A stretch of 25,749 nt of DNA, taken from contig JBEKBO010000064.1 in NCBI GenBank assembly GCA_050015355.1, positions 1 through 25,749 on the forward strand. Reading direction: 5' to 3'. The notes under the pieces are model-generated. The model ran no database searches, had not been told where the DNA came from, and saw only the letters and a program-made list of their open reading frames with translations. This DNA comes from CAWBRT01 sp050015355 (GTDB taxonomy: Bacteria > Acidobacteriota > Terriglobia > Terriglobales > Acidobacteriaceae). Position numbers and translations under genes: made by a program. This document shows positions 7,229 through 14,432 of the stretch, in pieces (position 1 is the first letter of the stretch; the number at the start of each line of letters is the position of its first letter).

Positions 7229-8473
7229 ATGAGCGACACTGACGATTCGGTTGCGCAGTTTCCACCCAAAGATCCGGCTCGGCCGGAGGAGCGGCACGGC
7301 TCCGGCTTCAACGTGGCCACGCGGCTGGTGCACGCCGGCAGCGATCCGGCACGCTTCGGTGGAGCGGTGAACCCGCCGGTTTACCGGGCATCGACCATGA
7401 TTTCGCAGAATCTGGCCGAGCTGCGGCGAAAAAGACAGCTCCATGCCAGCGGCGAGCGCGCGTACGGCTACGGACGATTCGGCACACCGACGACGCATGC
7501 TTTCGAGGACGCGGTGGCGGAGCTGGAGGGCGGCTACCGCAGCCTGGTATTTCCGTCCGGCCTGGCGGCCTGCACCTGCGCGCTGACGGCCTTTGTCGGC
7601 AAGGATGACCACATCCTGGTGCCCGATAACGCCTATTTTCCGTTGCGGAACTTTGCCCGCAACACGCTCACGCGCTTCGGAGTGGAAGTCGAGTTTTACC
7701 AGCCGCTGGATGTGGCGGGGACCATCGCGCGGATACGCGACAACACGCGCGTGCTCTACGTGGAATCGCCGGGATCGATCACCTTCGAGGTGCAAGACAT
7801 TCCGGCGCTGGCCGAAGCGGCGCACAAGCGCGGCGTAACGGTGCTCATGGATAACACGTGGGCTACACCGCTGTATTTCAAGCCATTCACGCACGGAGTG
7901 GATGTCTCGATCCAGGCGGGCACGAAGTACCTGGTCGGACACTCGGACGCGTTTCTGGGAATTGTGACCGCCACGCACGAGAGCTGGGAGAAGGTGCAGC
8001 ATACGGCGCGGCAATTTGGCCAGATCGCCGGCCCCGACGACGTTTACCTGGCGCTGCGCGGCATGCGCACCTTGCAAGTGCGCCTGGAGCGGCATTGGCG
8101 CAACGGAATCGAGATGGCAGACTGGCTCGGCAGCCAGCCGCTGGTGCAAGAGGTGTTGCATCCGGCGCTGCCTTCGAACCCCGGCTATGCGCTCTGGAAG
8201 CGGGACTTCACGGGCGCGAGCGGCTTATTTGCGTTCCAGTTGGCGCCGCTGCCGGAAGAGGCGTTGTCGGCCTTCTTCGATCACCTCGAACTGTTCAAAC
8301 TCGGTTATTCATGGGGCGGATATGAAAGTCTGATCATGCTCTACCAGCAGCACGAGGTGGCCTTGGCTTCGCGGACGAGCGTGGCAGGAGCATTGGTGCG
8401 GGTTCACGCCGGACTCGAACATCTGGACGATCTGCGCGCGGATTTGCAAGCGGCCTTCAAACGCGTGGGATGA
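7229..8473 (+). CDS. metC: cystathionine beta-lyase-type PLP enzyme (Cys/Met metabolism family)
   Basis: The 414-residue product is a fold-type I PLP enzyme of the Cys/Met metabolism family. Visible are the substrate/PLP region YGRFGTPTTHAFEDAVAELE (81-100), FPSGLAACTCAL (108-119), ESPGSITFEVQD (179-190), the cofactor aspartate in MDNTWATPL (207-215), and the Schiff-base lysine in QAGTKYLVGHSDA (K233). ESPGSITxEVxD is the form seen in MetC rather than in MetB or methionine gamma-lyase, so cleavage of cystathionine or a related beta-thio substrate to pyruvate and ammonia is most likely; other C-S lyase substrates are possible. An AGGAAAGGGAAG stretch precedes the ATG. It may be co-transcribed with the URO-D-like gene. 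The chain is slightly longer than typical MetC because of a ~25-residue N-terminal extension. Confidence 0.88.
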   Translation: MSDTDDSVAQFPPKDPARPEERHGSGFNVATRLVHAGSDPARFGGAVNPPVYRASTMISQNLAELRRKRQLHASGERAYGYGRFGTPTTHAFEDAVAELEGGYRSLVFPSGLAACTCALTAFVGKDDHILVPDNAYFPLRNFARNTLTRFGVEVEFYQPLDVAGTIARIRDNTRVLYVESPGSITFEVQDIPALAEAAHKRGVTVLMDNTWATPLYFKPFTHGVDVSIQAGTKYLVGHSDAFLGIVTATHESWEKVQHTARQFGQIAGPDDVYLALRGMRTLQVRLERHWRNGIEMADWLGSQPLVQEVLHPALPSNPGYALWKRDFTGASGLFAFQLAPLPEEALSAFFDHLELFKLGYSWGGYESLIMLYQQHEVALASRTSVAGALVRVHAGLEHLDDLRADLQAAFKRVG

Positions 8474-8490
8474 GTCCGGCGCAGCAGACA

Positions 8491-8692
8491 GCGCTCTACA
8501 CAGGTTTCAAGGTTTCTCAGGTTTCAAGGTTAGCGAAACTTGGCTCTCTGGCCTGAAACCTTGAAACCTGAGAAACCTTGAAACCTGAGAAAGCGCTCTA
8601 CACAAGTTTCAAAGTTGCAGAGTTTCAAGGCTAGCGAAACTGGCTCTCTGGCCTGAAACCTTGAAACCTGAGAAACCTTGAAACCTGAGAAG
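8491..8692. repeat. duplicated ~100-bp repeat with a perfect 31-bp stem
   Basis: Two tandem copies (8491-8592 and 8593-8692) each begin GCGCTCTACACA and end in two AAACCTTGAAACCTGAG units. In copy 1 the arms 8501-8531 and 8557-8587 are perfectly complementary over 31 bp around a 25-nt loop; copy 2 keeps the right arm but its left arm has diverged. The block fills the gap between two convergent genes, so it probably acts as a bidirectional terminator or transcript-end stabiliser. Confidence 0.85.
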
Positions 8693-8696
8693 AAAG

Positions 8697-9695
8697 TCAG
8701 TTCTTCGCTCCGGCTTTGCCCGCTGCCCGCGGCTGCGGCTGTGTGCCGCCGGACTGCTGTTTCAGGATGAGCAGTTTGGATCGGCCTTCCCGTCCTCCGG
8801 GCAGGTAGAGGAACCCGGTCTTGGCGTCGAAGGCAAAAGCGTGTCCCTTGACATCGATGAGAAGCTCATCGATGGCGGTAAGGTGATCGCCGGCGTGCAT
8901 CAGAACCACGTCGCCATAAGAGACGGCGAAAAGCGTTCGACTCTGCGGGTCGAGCCAGAGCCGGTCGGTTCCGGTGGGGGCGGCCACACGAGCCAGTTCC
9001 GAGCCTGTCTGAGCGTCAAGGTCCAGCACGGCGTTACGAATCGCCACATACAGACGGTCAAGTTGCTGATCGTAGACCAGGCCCGTCGGCATGGAGCCCT
9101 GCAGCGTGAAGTTCTTGACCGGCTCCAAGGCGGCGGCTCCGTACGCCTCAATCTTCTTCACGTCCTGCAAGGTGACGTAGATAAGATCGCGTCCGGGATC
9201 GAATGCCAGGTACTCCGGGTGCGCCTTGGTCTCGGCTATATGGGTCGTGGTTCCCAATTGGGGATCAACCGTGAGCAGGCGCTGCGCATCGGCACAGACG
9301 ACGTAGACGAGCTTGGTCTTGGGCGCGTAGAGCAGCGCGCGCGGGGAAAAAGGCAGAGCGATGGTACGCTGCACCTGGAAATCGGAAGTCGAGAGCACGA
9401 CCAGGTTGTTGGCCCCGGAGTTGGCGATGTAGGCGCGTCCGCCCTCTTCGTCGACCGCGATGCCATGCGGCTGCGACAGGTTGGAGACTTTACCTATGAC
9501 CCGCCGTTTCTTGGGGTCGAAGATCTCCACCGTGTTAGCCGTGGCATGGGAAATCAGCAGCATGCCTTTGGCGAAAGCCGCTTCGTCGAAACCAGGCGTG
9601 CCGGGCAGGTCGACCATTCCAACCTGTCTTAAGTCCGACGCCCAGAGCAGAACAGATGTGAACAGCACCAAAATAACGGCTGTAAGCTTGTGCAT
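8697..9695 (-). CDS. secreted YncE-like beta-propeller protein
   Basis: The 332-residue protein starts with a short basic stretch and a hydrophobic helix ending near residues 19-20 (LLWAS), consistent with export. The rest is made of repeated blades with patterns such as QPHGIAVDEEGGRAYIANSG, PRALLYAPKTKLVYVV, PEYLAFDPGRDLIYVT and PTGLVYDQQLDRLYVA, the hallmark of YVTN/YncE-type seven-bladed propellers. Such proteins bind ligands or partners in the periplasm; no catalytic residues are evident. The C-terminal ~20 residues are a Gln/Pro/Ala/Gly/Lys-rich tail. The ATG at 9695 has AAGG 5 nt upstream. The convergent MetC-like gene ends just beyond the repeat block, and no partner gene is adjacent, so its role is unknown. 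Confidence 0.85.
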   Translation of the reverse strand: MHKLTAVILVLFTSVLLWASDLRQVGMVDLPGTPGFDEAAFAKGMLLISHATANTVEIFDPKKRRVIGKVSNLSQPHGIAVDEEGGRAYIANSGANNLVVLSTSDFQVQRTIALPFSPRALLYAPKTKLVYVVCADAQRLLTVDPQLGTTTHIAETKAHPEYLAFDPGRDLIYVTLQDVKKIEAYGAAALEPVKNFTLQGSMPTGLVYDQQLDRLYVAIRNAVLDLDAQTGSELARVAAPTGTDRLWLDPQSRTLFAVSYGDVVLMHAGDHLTAIDELLIDVKGHAFAFDAKTGFLYLPGGREGRSKLLILKQQSGGTQPQPRAAGKAGAKN

Positions 9696-9839
9696 GATGA
9701 CCTTGTGAGGTAGCGCACGCCTCGGGCGATTGGGAGTCGATTGCCCTCCTAATTTTTACACCTGTTGTGGGCCGGATGTATATCCCAAGCTGGATGCGAG
9801 CCTTGGTGCGGGCTTGCTTGGGCGGTGCTGAGTCTCCGT

Positions 9840-9964
9840 CCCACATCTGCCAACTGCGGCAGATATGGGGCACCAAGTCTTCTTCCCACATCTGCTAACT
9901 GCGGCAGATGTGGGGCACCAAGTCTTCTTCCCACATCTGCTAACTGCGGCAGATGTGGGGCACC
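9840..9964 (+). repeat. tandem array of three CCCACATCTGC hairpins, 45-bp period
   Basis: Three copies start at 9840, 9885 and 9930. Each has arms CCCACATCTGC and GCAGATGTGGG around a loop CAACTGCG or TAACTGCG and ends GGGGCACC. The first copy has GATATGGGG (one stem mismatch). The spacer AAGTCTTCTT is identical between copies, so the array arose by tandem duplication. It occupies the space between the divergently oriented ends of the beta-propeller (start) and GH71/99-like (stop) genes. Confidence 0.9.
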
Positions 9965-9991
9965 AAACGGGGCTGAGTCTTTTCCCAGGCG

Positions 9992-11008
9992 TCAGCGGGC
10001 CGCGGCTTTGTAAGCGCTCCGCATGGGGGGTGAGGCGCTGCAACTGGCGGTGCCGCCCTCGATCGCGGTGCCTTCCTCATAATCGTTCCAGGTATCGATC
10101 ATCAGGAAGGGCAGCGGATGGTCGGGCGAGTAATAGCGGCGGAACAAGCGCAGGGACTCCTCGAAAGTGCGTCCGCAGCGCGGGTCCATTTTGCGGTTTT
10201 GGCTCCACGAAGCCCGCGCGTCGTTGAATCCCGGCCACGCGGCCCCCACGGCCAGCTTATCGGGATACTGCTTGTTCATGGTGACGTAAAAATGCTCGAG
10301 ATATTCCTGGCCCCAGTTGCTGCCATCGGGCTTCCACCCGTCCTTGCCCGGAGAAACCCAGGCATAAAAACCATCGAAGGCACTGGCAAAGTTCGGGTAG
10401 GGGTCCTTGTAAATGAGTAGCGGCCGATCCTGCCACTGATCGACCACGGAGCGGATCTTGCTCCAGTTGGTGTGCCTTGCCTTGGGGAAAATAAAAATTA
10501 CCGGACGGCCCTGATAACGCAGATAGGACCGGCTGGAGATTTCCGAGGAGGGCGATATGTATCGGCTATAGGCATATTGCAGATCGTTAAGGACCGTGCC
10601 AGTCGAGTCCTCCGGGCTGCTTTCGTCTTCGTCGTACATGAGCGCCACGCGGAAGTCGAGTTGCTCGGCAAGCTGCTGCATCAGGGCATAGCTCTGGTCT
10701 TCGAAGTGGTGGCGGGCGCCATACCAGTTGACCACGAACGCGGTAATGCCCAAGCCCTTGGCTTCCTCGATTTGACGCTGCAAGACGGTGCGGTCCTGCG
10801 AGGAGTAGCCGACATCGATGTGGCCGAAGCGTCCAAACCATGGTTGATAAGCCGCCAGCACTACGGGGCCACCTTCGGGAGCCTGCAAACCGCTGGAACG
10901 CAGCGTCTTGCGGAAATCCGCCTTGCCGCAGCCCAGTTCGAAGATGAGCATCAGGGGAACCAGCACCAGGAGAACCCAGCGCAGGGATGTTGTCGCACGC
11001 ATATCCAT
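9992..11008 (-). CDS. GH71/GH99-like TIM-barrel protein, probable lipoprotein
   Basis: The 338-residue product has an N-terminal hydrophobic segment ending in FELGCGK, so Cys27 may be a lipidation site although the lipobox is imperfect. The mature region reads like a GH71/GH99-type glycoside hydrolase barrel: AAYQPWFGRFGHIDVGY (52-68), EEAKGLGITAFVVNWYG (81-97), ALMYDED (122-128), GRPVIFIF (167-174) and TWNDYEEGT (306-314), the last resembling the C-terminal strand of GH71. A paralog with the same motif order is encoded divergently at 11398. An upstream in-frame ATG at 11071 would add 21 residues before the signal segment; the ATG at 11008 (or 11002) is preferred because the hydrophobic segment is then N-terminal. 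A perfect 7-bp inverted repeat lies 3 nt before this start. Substrate (an alpha-glucan or mannan-like polymer) is a guess from the family. Confidence 0.75.
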   Translation of the reverse strand: MDMRATTSLRWVLLVLVPLMLIFELGCGKADFRKTLRSSGLQAPEGGPVVLAAYQPWFGRFGHIDVGYSSQDRTVLQRQIEEAKGLGITAFVVNWYGARHHFEDQSYALMQQLAEQLDFRVALMYDEDESSPEDSTGTVLNDLQYAYSRYISPSSEISSRSYLRYQGRPVIFIFPKARHTNWSKIRSVVDQWQDRPLLIYKDPYPNFASAFDGFYAWVSPGKDGWKPDGSNWGQEYLEHFYVTMNKQYPDKLAVGAAWPGFNDARASWSQNRKMDPRCGRTFEESLRLFRRYYSPDHPLPFLMIDTWNDYEEGTAIEGGTASCSASPPMRSAYKAAAR

Positions 11009-11010
11009 AC

Positions 11011-11032
11011 CAATTTGTTGGATGACAAATTG
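11011..11032. promoter_or_regulatory. inverted repeat next to the start codon of the GH71/99-like lipoprotein gene
   Basis: CAATTTG (11011-11017) and CAAATTG (11026-11032) are perfect 7-bp arms around an 8-nt loop, directly upstream of the minus-strand ATG at 11008. No Shine-Dalgarno is visible there, so it could be an operator or a structure that affects translation; chance is also possible. Confidence 0.3.
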
Positions 11033-11163
11033 AGCAGCAGCGTTGGATTGCCAATTGGGGTCCCGTGGCATCCAACCGAGATGGCGCCTGCTTCGGCACT
11101 TATTGGAACTTGTTTCATAAGCCGGTGTTAGAGGAAACGGCGAATCCCCTCAGGGGCTAAAGA

Positions 11164-11300
11164 GACTGCTGAAAAACTCGTAGCAGTGTCATCCTGAGGT
11201 CGCGCCGGTTTTGCGCGGCCGAAGGATCTGCTTTTCTCAGAAACAGCAGATCCTTCGCTTCGCTCAGGATGACACCTCGGAGAACAGTTTTTCAGCAGCC
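11164..11300. repeat. ~140-bp nested palindromic element, copy R2 (best preserved)
   Basis: The terminal inverted repeats GACTGCTGAAAAACT and AGTTTTTCAGCAGCC match at 14 of 15 positions. Internally TGTCATCCTGAG (11187-11198) pairs with CTCAGGATGACA (11263-11274), and GAAGGATCTGCTTTT pairs with the AAACAGCAGATCCTTC that follows. The central stretch has GTCGCGCCGG and GCGCGGCC. It lies in the divergent region between two paralogous genes and contains no conserved coding frame. Confidence 0.88.
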
Positions 11301-11303
11301 CGT

Positions 11304-11346
11304 CCACCCCACGACGCGCAAAAACGGCGCATCGTGGGGACCCCGG
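11304..11346 (+). repeat. short hairpin element, CCACCCC...GGGGACCCCGG type
   Basis: This 43-nt element has 13-nt arms, left CCCCACGACGCGC, loop AAAAACG, right GCGCATCGTGGGG, followed by ACCCCGG. It starts 3 nt after the end of copy R2 and is followed by AAGCCGCGCCCCTTCAAA (11351-11368). Its length and frame equal those of the hairpin inserted at 25611, although the arm sequences differ. Confidence 0.8.
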
Positions 11347-11397
11347 AGTGAAGCCGCGCCCCTTCAAAGAACTATTTATGAACAGGCTCTAGCCAAC

Positions 11398-12696
11398 ATG
11401 AAGAATCGATTCCGCAATCCCGGTCTCGCCGTGGCTGCGCTCATGGTTTGCGGCACGGGCTTTGCCCAGCAGACGCAAATCGTCACACTGCGGGATTTCA
11501 ACGGCAACAATACGAGTGCGGCTGCGGCAGCGAGCGGCTCCTCCGGCGGCGCTTCCAATTTCAATTTTGGGGCGGTCAGCAAGGTCCCGACGCGGGCGCT
11601 GCTCGGCGCCTCCGACACCCGCATCTACGCCCACCTGATGCCGTGGTTCGGCTCGCGGGGCCACATCAGCGTCGGTTACGACTCAGCCGGTGCCGAGCAG
11701 ATACACCGGCAAGTTGAAGACATGGTGAGCCGCGGGATCGACGGCGTTATCGTCTATTGGACGGGAGCGTCCGGAAGCGGTAATTCAGCGCACACGAACG
11801 AGGTTGCGCTGAAGCTGATGAAAGAAGCGGAGCGGCATCCTGGCTTCCAATTTGCCATTCAGGAAGACAAGCAGGCGCTCGAAGAGTGCGCCAAACGGGG
11901 ATGCGATCTCACGGGCGAGCTCGCCGCGGACTTGCAGTACGCGGCGAAAACCTTCTTCCACTCGCCTGCTTATATGACCACGAACGGCCGCCCGCTTCTC
12001 TTCTTCTTCGGACTGGAAGCTTACAGAAACGGCATCAACTGGGATCGTGTCCGGGCCTCGGTGCCGGGGAGCCCGCTCTTTGTGTTCCGCAATTCGGTGG
12101 GGTTCGACTACGCTCAAAGCGATGGCGCGTTCGCCTGGAACGCCATCGACAAGCTGGATCCGAACGATATCGGCCTTAAGTATCTGGACAACTTTTACCG
12201 GGTGGCCGGACGACATCGCGGAGCTATTTCGATCGGCTCGGTTTACGCCGGATTCGACGATCGACGCGCTTCCTGGGGCAAGGGGAAAATCATCAACGGC
12301 AACTGCGGCGATACCTGGCTCAAGACCTTTAGCGTGGCCAGGCAGAATCAGGGCAATCTCTCGGCGGTGCAACTGGTAACCTGGAACGATTACGAAGAGG
12401 GCTCGCAAATAGAGCCCGGCATCGACAATTGCGTGAGCATCCAGGCAGCGGCCGCGGAAGGCCGTCTGCGGTGGACGATCAGCGGCAGCCAAGACACAAT
12501 TCACCACTTTGCCGTGTGGGCAGCAAGCGACAACCACAGCTTTCGCCTGGTAAGTGAACTTCCAGCCAGCGCGCGTAGTATCGGCTTGGCGGATACGGGA
12601 TTGACTCCGGGGCAATACAGCTTCGTGGTACAAGCCGTTGGGCAGCCGTCGATGCTCAATCACAACACTGACCCGGTACAGGCCACGCTTCCCTAA
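11398..12696 (+). CDS. exported GH71/GH99-like protein with C-terminal Fn3-like domain
   Basis: The 432-residue product has a signal peptide (residues 1-23, ending CGTGFAQ) and a Ser/Ala/Gly-rich linker (about 40-56). A barrel paralogous to the neighbouring minus-strand protein follows: HLMPWFGSRGHISVGYDSAG (79-98), VSRGIDGVIVYW (110-121), AIQED (153-157), GRPLLFFF (197-204), YAGFDDRRASW (283-293) and TWNDYEEGSQIEPG (328-341). Residues about 357-432 are an extra beta-rich segment (RWTISGSQ, HHFAVWAASDNHSFRLV, LTPGQYSFVVQAVG) that looks like a fibronectin type III domain. The frame is open further upstream into the repeat, but ATG 11398 is chosen because the signal peptide starts there; no strong ribosome binding site is visible. 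It is likely periplasmic or secreted and acts on a glycan; catalysis is unproven. Confidence 0.78.
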   Translation: MKNRFRNPGLAVAALMVCGTGFAQQTQIVTLRDFNGNNTSAAAAASGSSGGASNFNFGAVSKVPTRALLGASDTRIYAHLMPWFGSRGHISVGYDSAGAEQIHRQVEDMVSRGIDGVIVYWTGASGSGNSAHTNEVALKLMKEAERHPGFQFAIQEDKQALEECAKRGCDLTGELAADLQYAAKTFFHSPAYMTTNGRPLLFFFGLEAYRNGINWDRVRASVPGSPLFVFRNSVGFDYAQSDGAFAWNAIDKLDPNDIGLKYLDNFYRVAGRHRGAISIGSVYAGFDDRRASWGKGKIINGNCGDTWLKTFSVARQNQGNLSAVQLVTWNDYEEGSQIEPGIDNCVSIQAAAAEGRLRWTISGSQDTIHHFAVWAASDNHSFRLVSELPASARSIGLADTGLTPGQYSFVVQAVGQPSMLNHNTDPVQATLP

Positions 12697-13118
12697 GGTG
12701 GTGCATGCCATTCCACGGCTGCCAGTGATAAGGTAGTTACTAAGTACAATCCCTTATTTTGAACTGGCATGCGCATATTTCAATTCCCAACCTTAGACGG
12801 GCATATGCATGTTCGAGTTTCTGCTTTGGTTTGGCATTGCATATACAGTCTCATGACCCGGCAAACATGTTCCGCGAAGTCACGCAGGCGATGGCGGCGT
12901 ACGATGGGACGGAAGTCGCACGCTGCGGCAACAGGGCTGCAAGCAGCCATGGCAGCGGCTGCGGACGAACGGTGGTCGTGACTCGAACACCGCGATTTCG
13001 AGCCATCGGGGCCGCGCCAGTACCCGTCCACGAGAAGCGTTCTACGAGACGAGGGGCTCGCATCCCGCTGCCCATTTGCGCTTTACCAATTTTTTTCTTT
13101 CGGTAGAGCCGGAAAACT
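12697..13118. other. 422-nt intergenic stretch, nothing recognised
   Basis: Open frames here are short, lack ribosome binding sites and have no recognisable motif. The first 150 nt are AT-richer than the flanks. I looked for a tRNA around 12970-13030, where a TTCGAGT loop-like sequence occurs on the minus strand, but the stems do not form. Nothing further can be supported. Confidence 0.4.
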
Positions 13119-13127
13119 TGGTATAAG
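13119..13127 (+). promoter_or_regulatory. extended -10 promoter candidate for the liv operon
   Basis: TGGTATAAG at 13119-13127 is a good extended -10 (TGN plus TATAAG). The -35 region is weak (TTTCGG around 13098). The predicted transcript start is about 25 nt before the livK ATG, with GAGGAG at 13144-13149 in the leader. Confidence 0.5.
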
Positions 13128-13158
13128 GGGAAATCCTATCTTTGAGGAGTCTAACGAC

Positions 13159-14325
13159 ATGCGCGCATTCAAGGCAGTAGGTTTTACAATCTTGGTCGCA
13201 TCCCTCATTTTGGCCGCGACGTTTCTGACAGGCTGCCAGAGTGGCGGCGATACGCTCAAGATTGGCGTTTTGGCCCCACTATCGGGCCCAGTGCCCACTT
13301 TTGGGGTCATGACTCGTGATGCCACTCTGCTGGCTATCGAGGAATGGAACGCCAAAGGTGGCGTTCTCGGCAAGAAGGTCGTTCCGGTCGTGGAAGACAG
13401 CCAGTGCACACCGGACCCGGCCGTCAACGCTGCTAACAAACTGATTGATCAAGACAAAGTTCACTATCTGATTGGTGAGATCTGCTCCAAGGCGTCGATC
13501 CCGGTGTCCGAGATTGCCAACGCCAAGAAGGTCATCCAGATCAGCACTGCTTCCACCAACCCTGCCGTTACCGTGACCAAGGACGGCAAGGTAAAAGACT
13601 ACATCTACCGCGCGTGCTTCATCGATCCGTTCCAGGGCACGGTAGCTGCGAAGTTTGCTCTCAACACACTAAAGGCCAAGACGGCTTTCATCATGCTGGA
13701 TCAGGCAAATGACTACGTAAAGGGCCTGGCCGAGTACTTCGAGAAGTCGTTCACCGCGGGCGGCGGCAAGATCGTCGGCAAGGAAACCTATACAGGCAAG
13801 GACACGGACTTCTCAGCCATTCTGGCCAAGGTTGCCGCAGCCAAGCCGGATATGATTTATCTTCCCGACTATTACAACGTCGTGAACCTGGCTGCCAAGC
13901 AAGCCAGGGAAAAGGGCATCAAGGCCCCCTTCATGGGCGGCGACGGTTGGGATTCATCCGATCTGGATCTGAAGGCCGTGGACGGTGGATTCTTCACCAA
14001 CCACTACTTTGCCAAGGACCCGCGGCCGGAAGTTCAGAACTTTGTAAAGGCCTTCGGCGCCAAGTACAAGGATGACAAGGGACAACCCAAGATTCCGGAC
14101 GCTCTGGCAGCTCTGGCTTATGACGCCACGAACCTCATGCTGACGGCGATCAAAGACGCCGGCGCGGACGACACAGCGAAAGTGAAGGACGCCCTGAATA
14201 AGATCAGCTTCGCCGCTGTCTCGGGCAAGATCACCTTTGACGCGTCTCACAATCCCATCAAGTCGGCTACGATTCTGGCCGTCAAAAACAATCAGATAGT
14301 ATTTGACTCGGTTGTGAATCCGTAG
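13159..14325 (+). CDS. livK: branched-chain amino acid ABC transporter substrate-binding lipoprotein
   Basis: The 388-residue protein is a type I periplasmic binding protein of the LivJ/LivK (Peripla_BP_6) family. The N terminus has a hydrophobic segment and a clear lipobox LTGC with Cys26, so it is probably lipid-anchored. Family motifs are LKIGVLAPLSGPV (33-45), AIEEWNAKGGVLGKKV (59-74), VVEDSQCTPDPAVNAANKLI, YLIGEICSKASIPVSEIA and FMGGDGWDSSDL. GAGGAG lies 9 nt before the ATG, and an extended -10 is just upstream. It is the first gene of livKHMGF and 107 nt before livH, a gap that holds a hairpin. It delivers aliphatic or related amino acids to the LivHMGF complex; actual specificity is not readable. 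Confidence 0.94.
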   Translation: MRAFKAVGFTILVASLILAATFLTGCQSGGDTLKIGVLAPLSGPVPTFGVMTRDATLLAIEEWNAKGGVLGKKVVPVVEDSQCTPDPAVNAANKLIDQDKVHYLIGEICSKASIPVSEIANAKKVIQISTASTNPAVTVTKDGKVKDYIYRACFIDPFQGTVAAKFALNTLKAKTAFIMLDQANDYVKGLAEYFEKSFTAGGGKIVGKETYTGKDTDFSAILAKVAAAKPDMIYLPDYYNVVNLAAKQAREKGIKAPFMGGDGWDSSDLDLKAVDGGFFTNHYFAKDPRPEVQNFVKAFGAKYKDDKGQPKIPDALAALAYDATNLMLTAIKDAGADDTAKVKDALNKISFAAVSGKITFDASHNPIKSATILAVKNNQIVFDSVVNP

Positions 14326-14347
14326 TTGCTGTTCTCGCGATGGACAT

Positions 14348-14381
14348 CCGAGGTCAGGGCAATCGGTATCGCCCGCCTCGG
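14348..14381 (+). promoter_or_regulatory. intercistronic hairpin between livK and livH
   Basis: CCGAGG (14348-14353) pairs with CCTCGG (14376-14381) and GGGC (14357-14360) with GCCC (14371-14374), with a small internal loop and a 10-nt apical loop. No U-tract follows. Such structures after a binding-protein gene commonly protect its 3' end and raise its expression over the permease genes; that role is inferred from position. Confidence 0.5.
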
Positions 14382-14432
14382 GTGGTTGTCGCACATTTCG
14401 ACGCTTGAATTTGCCTGGAGGCAATCACTCGA

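Noticed and set aside
12970..13030. Possible tRNA on the minus strand (TTCGAGT loop-like)
   Set aside because: Only three pairs form in the would-be T-stem and no acceptor stem exists.
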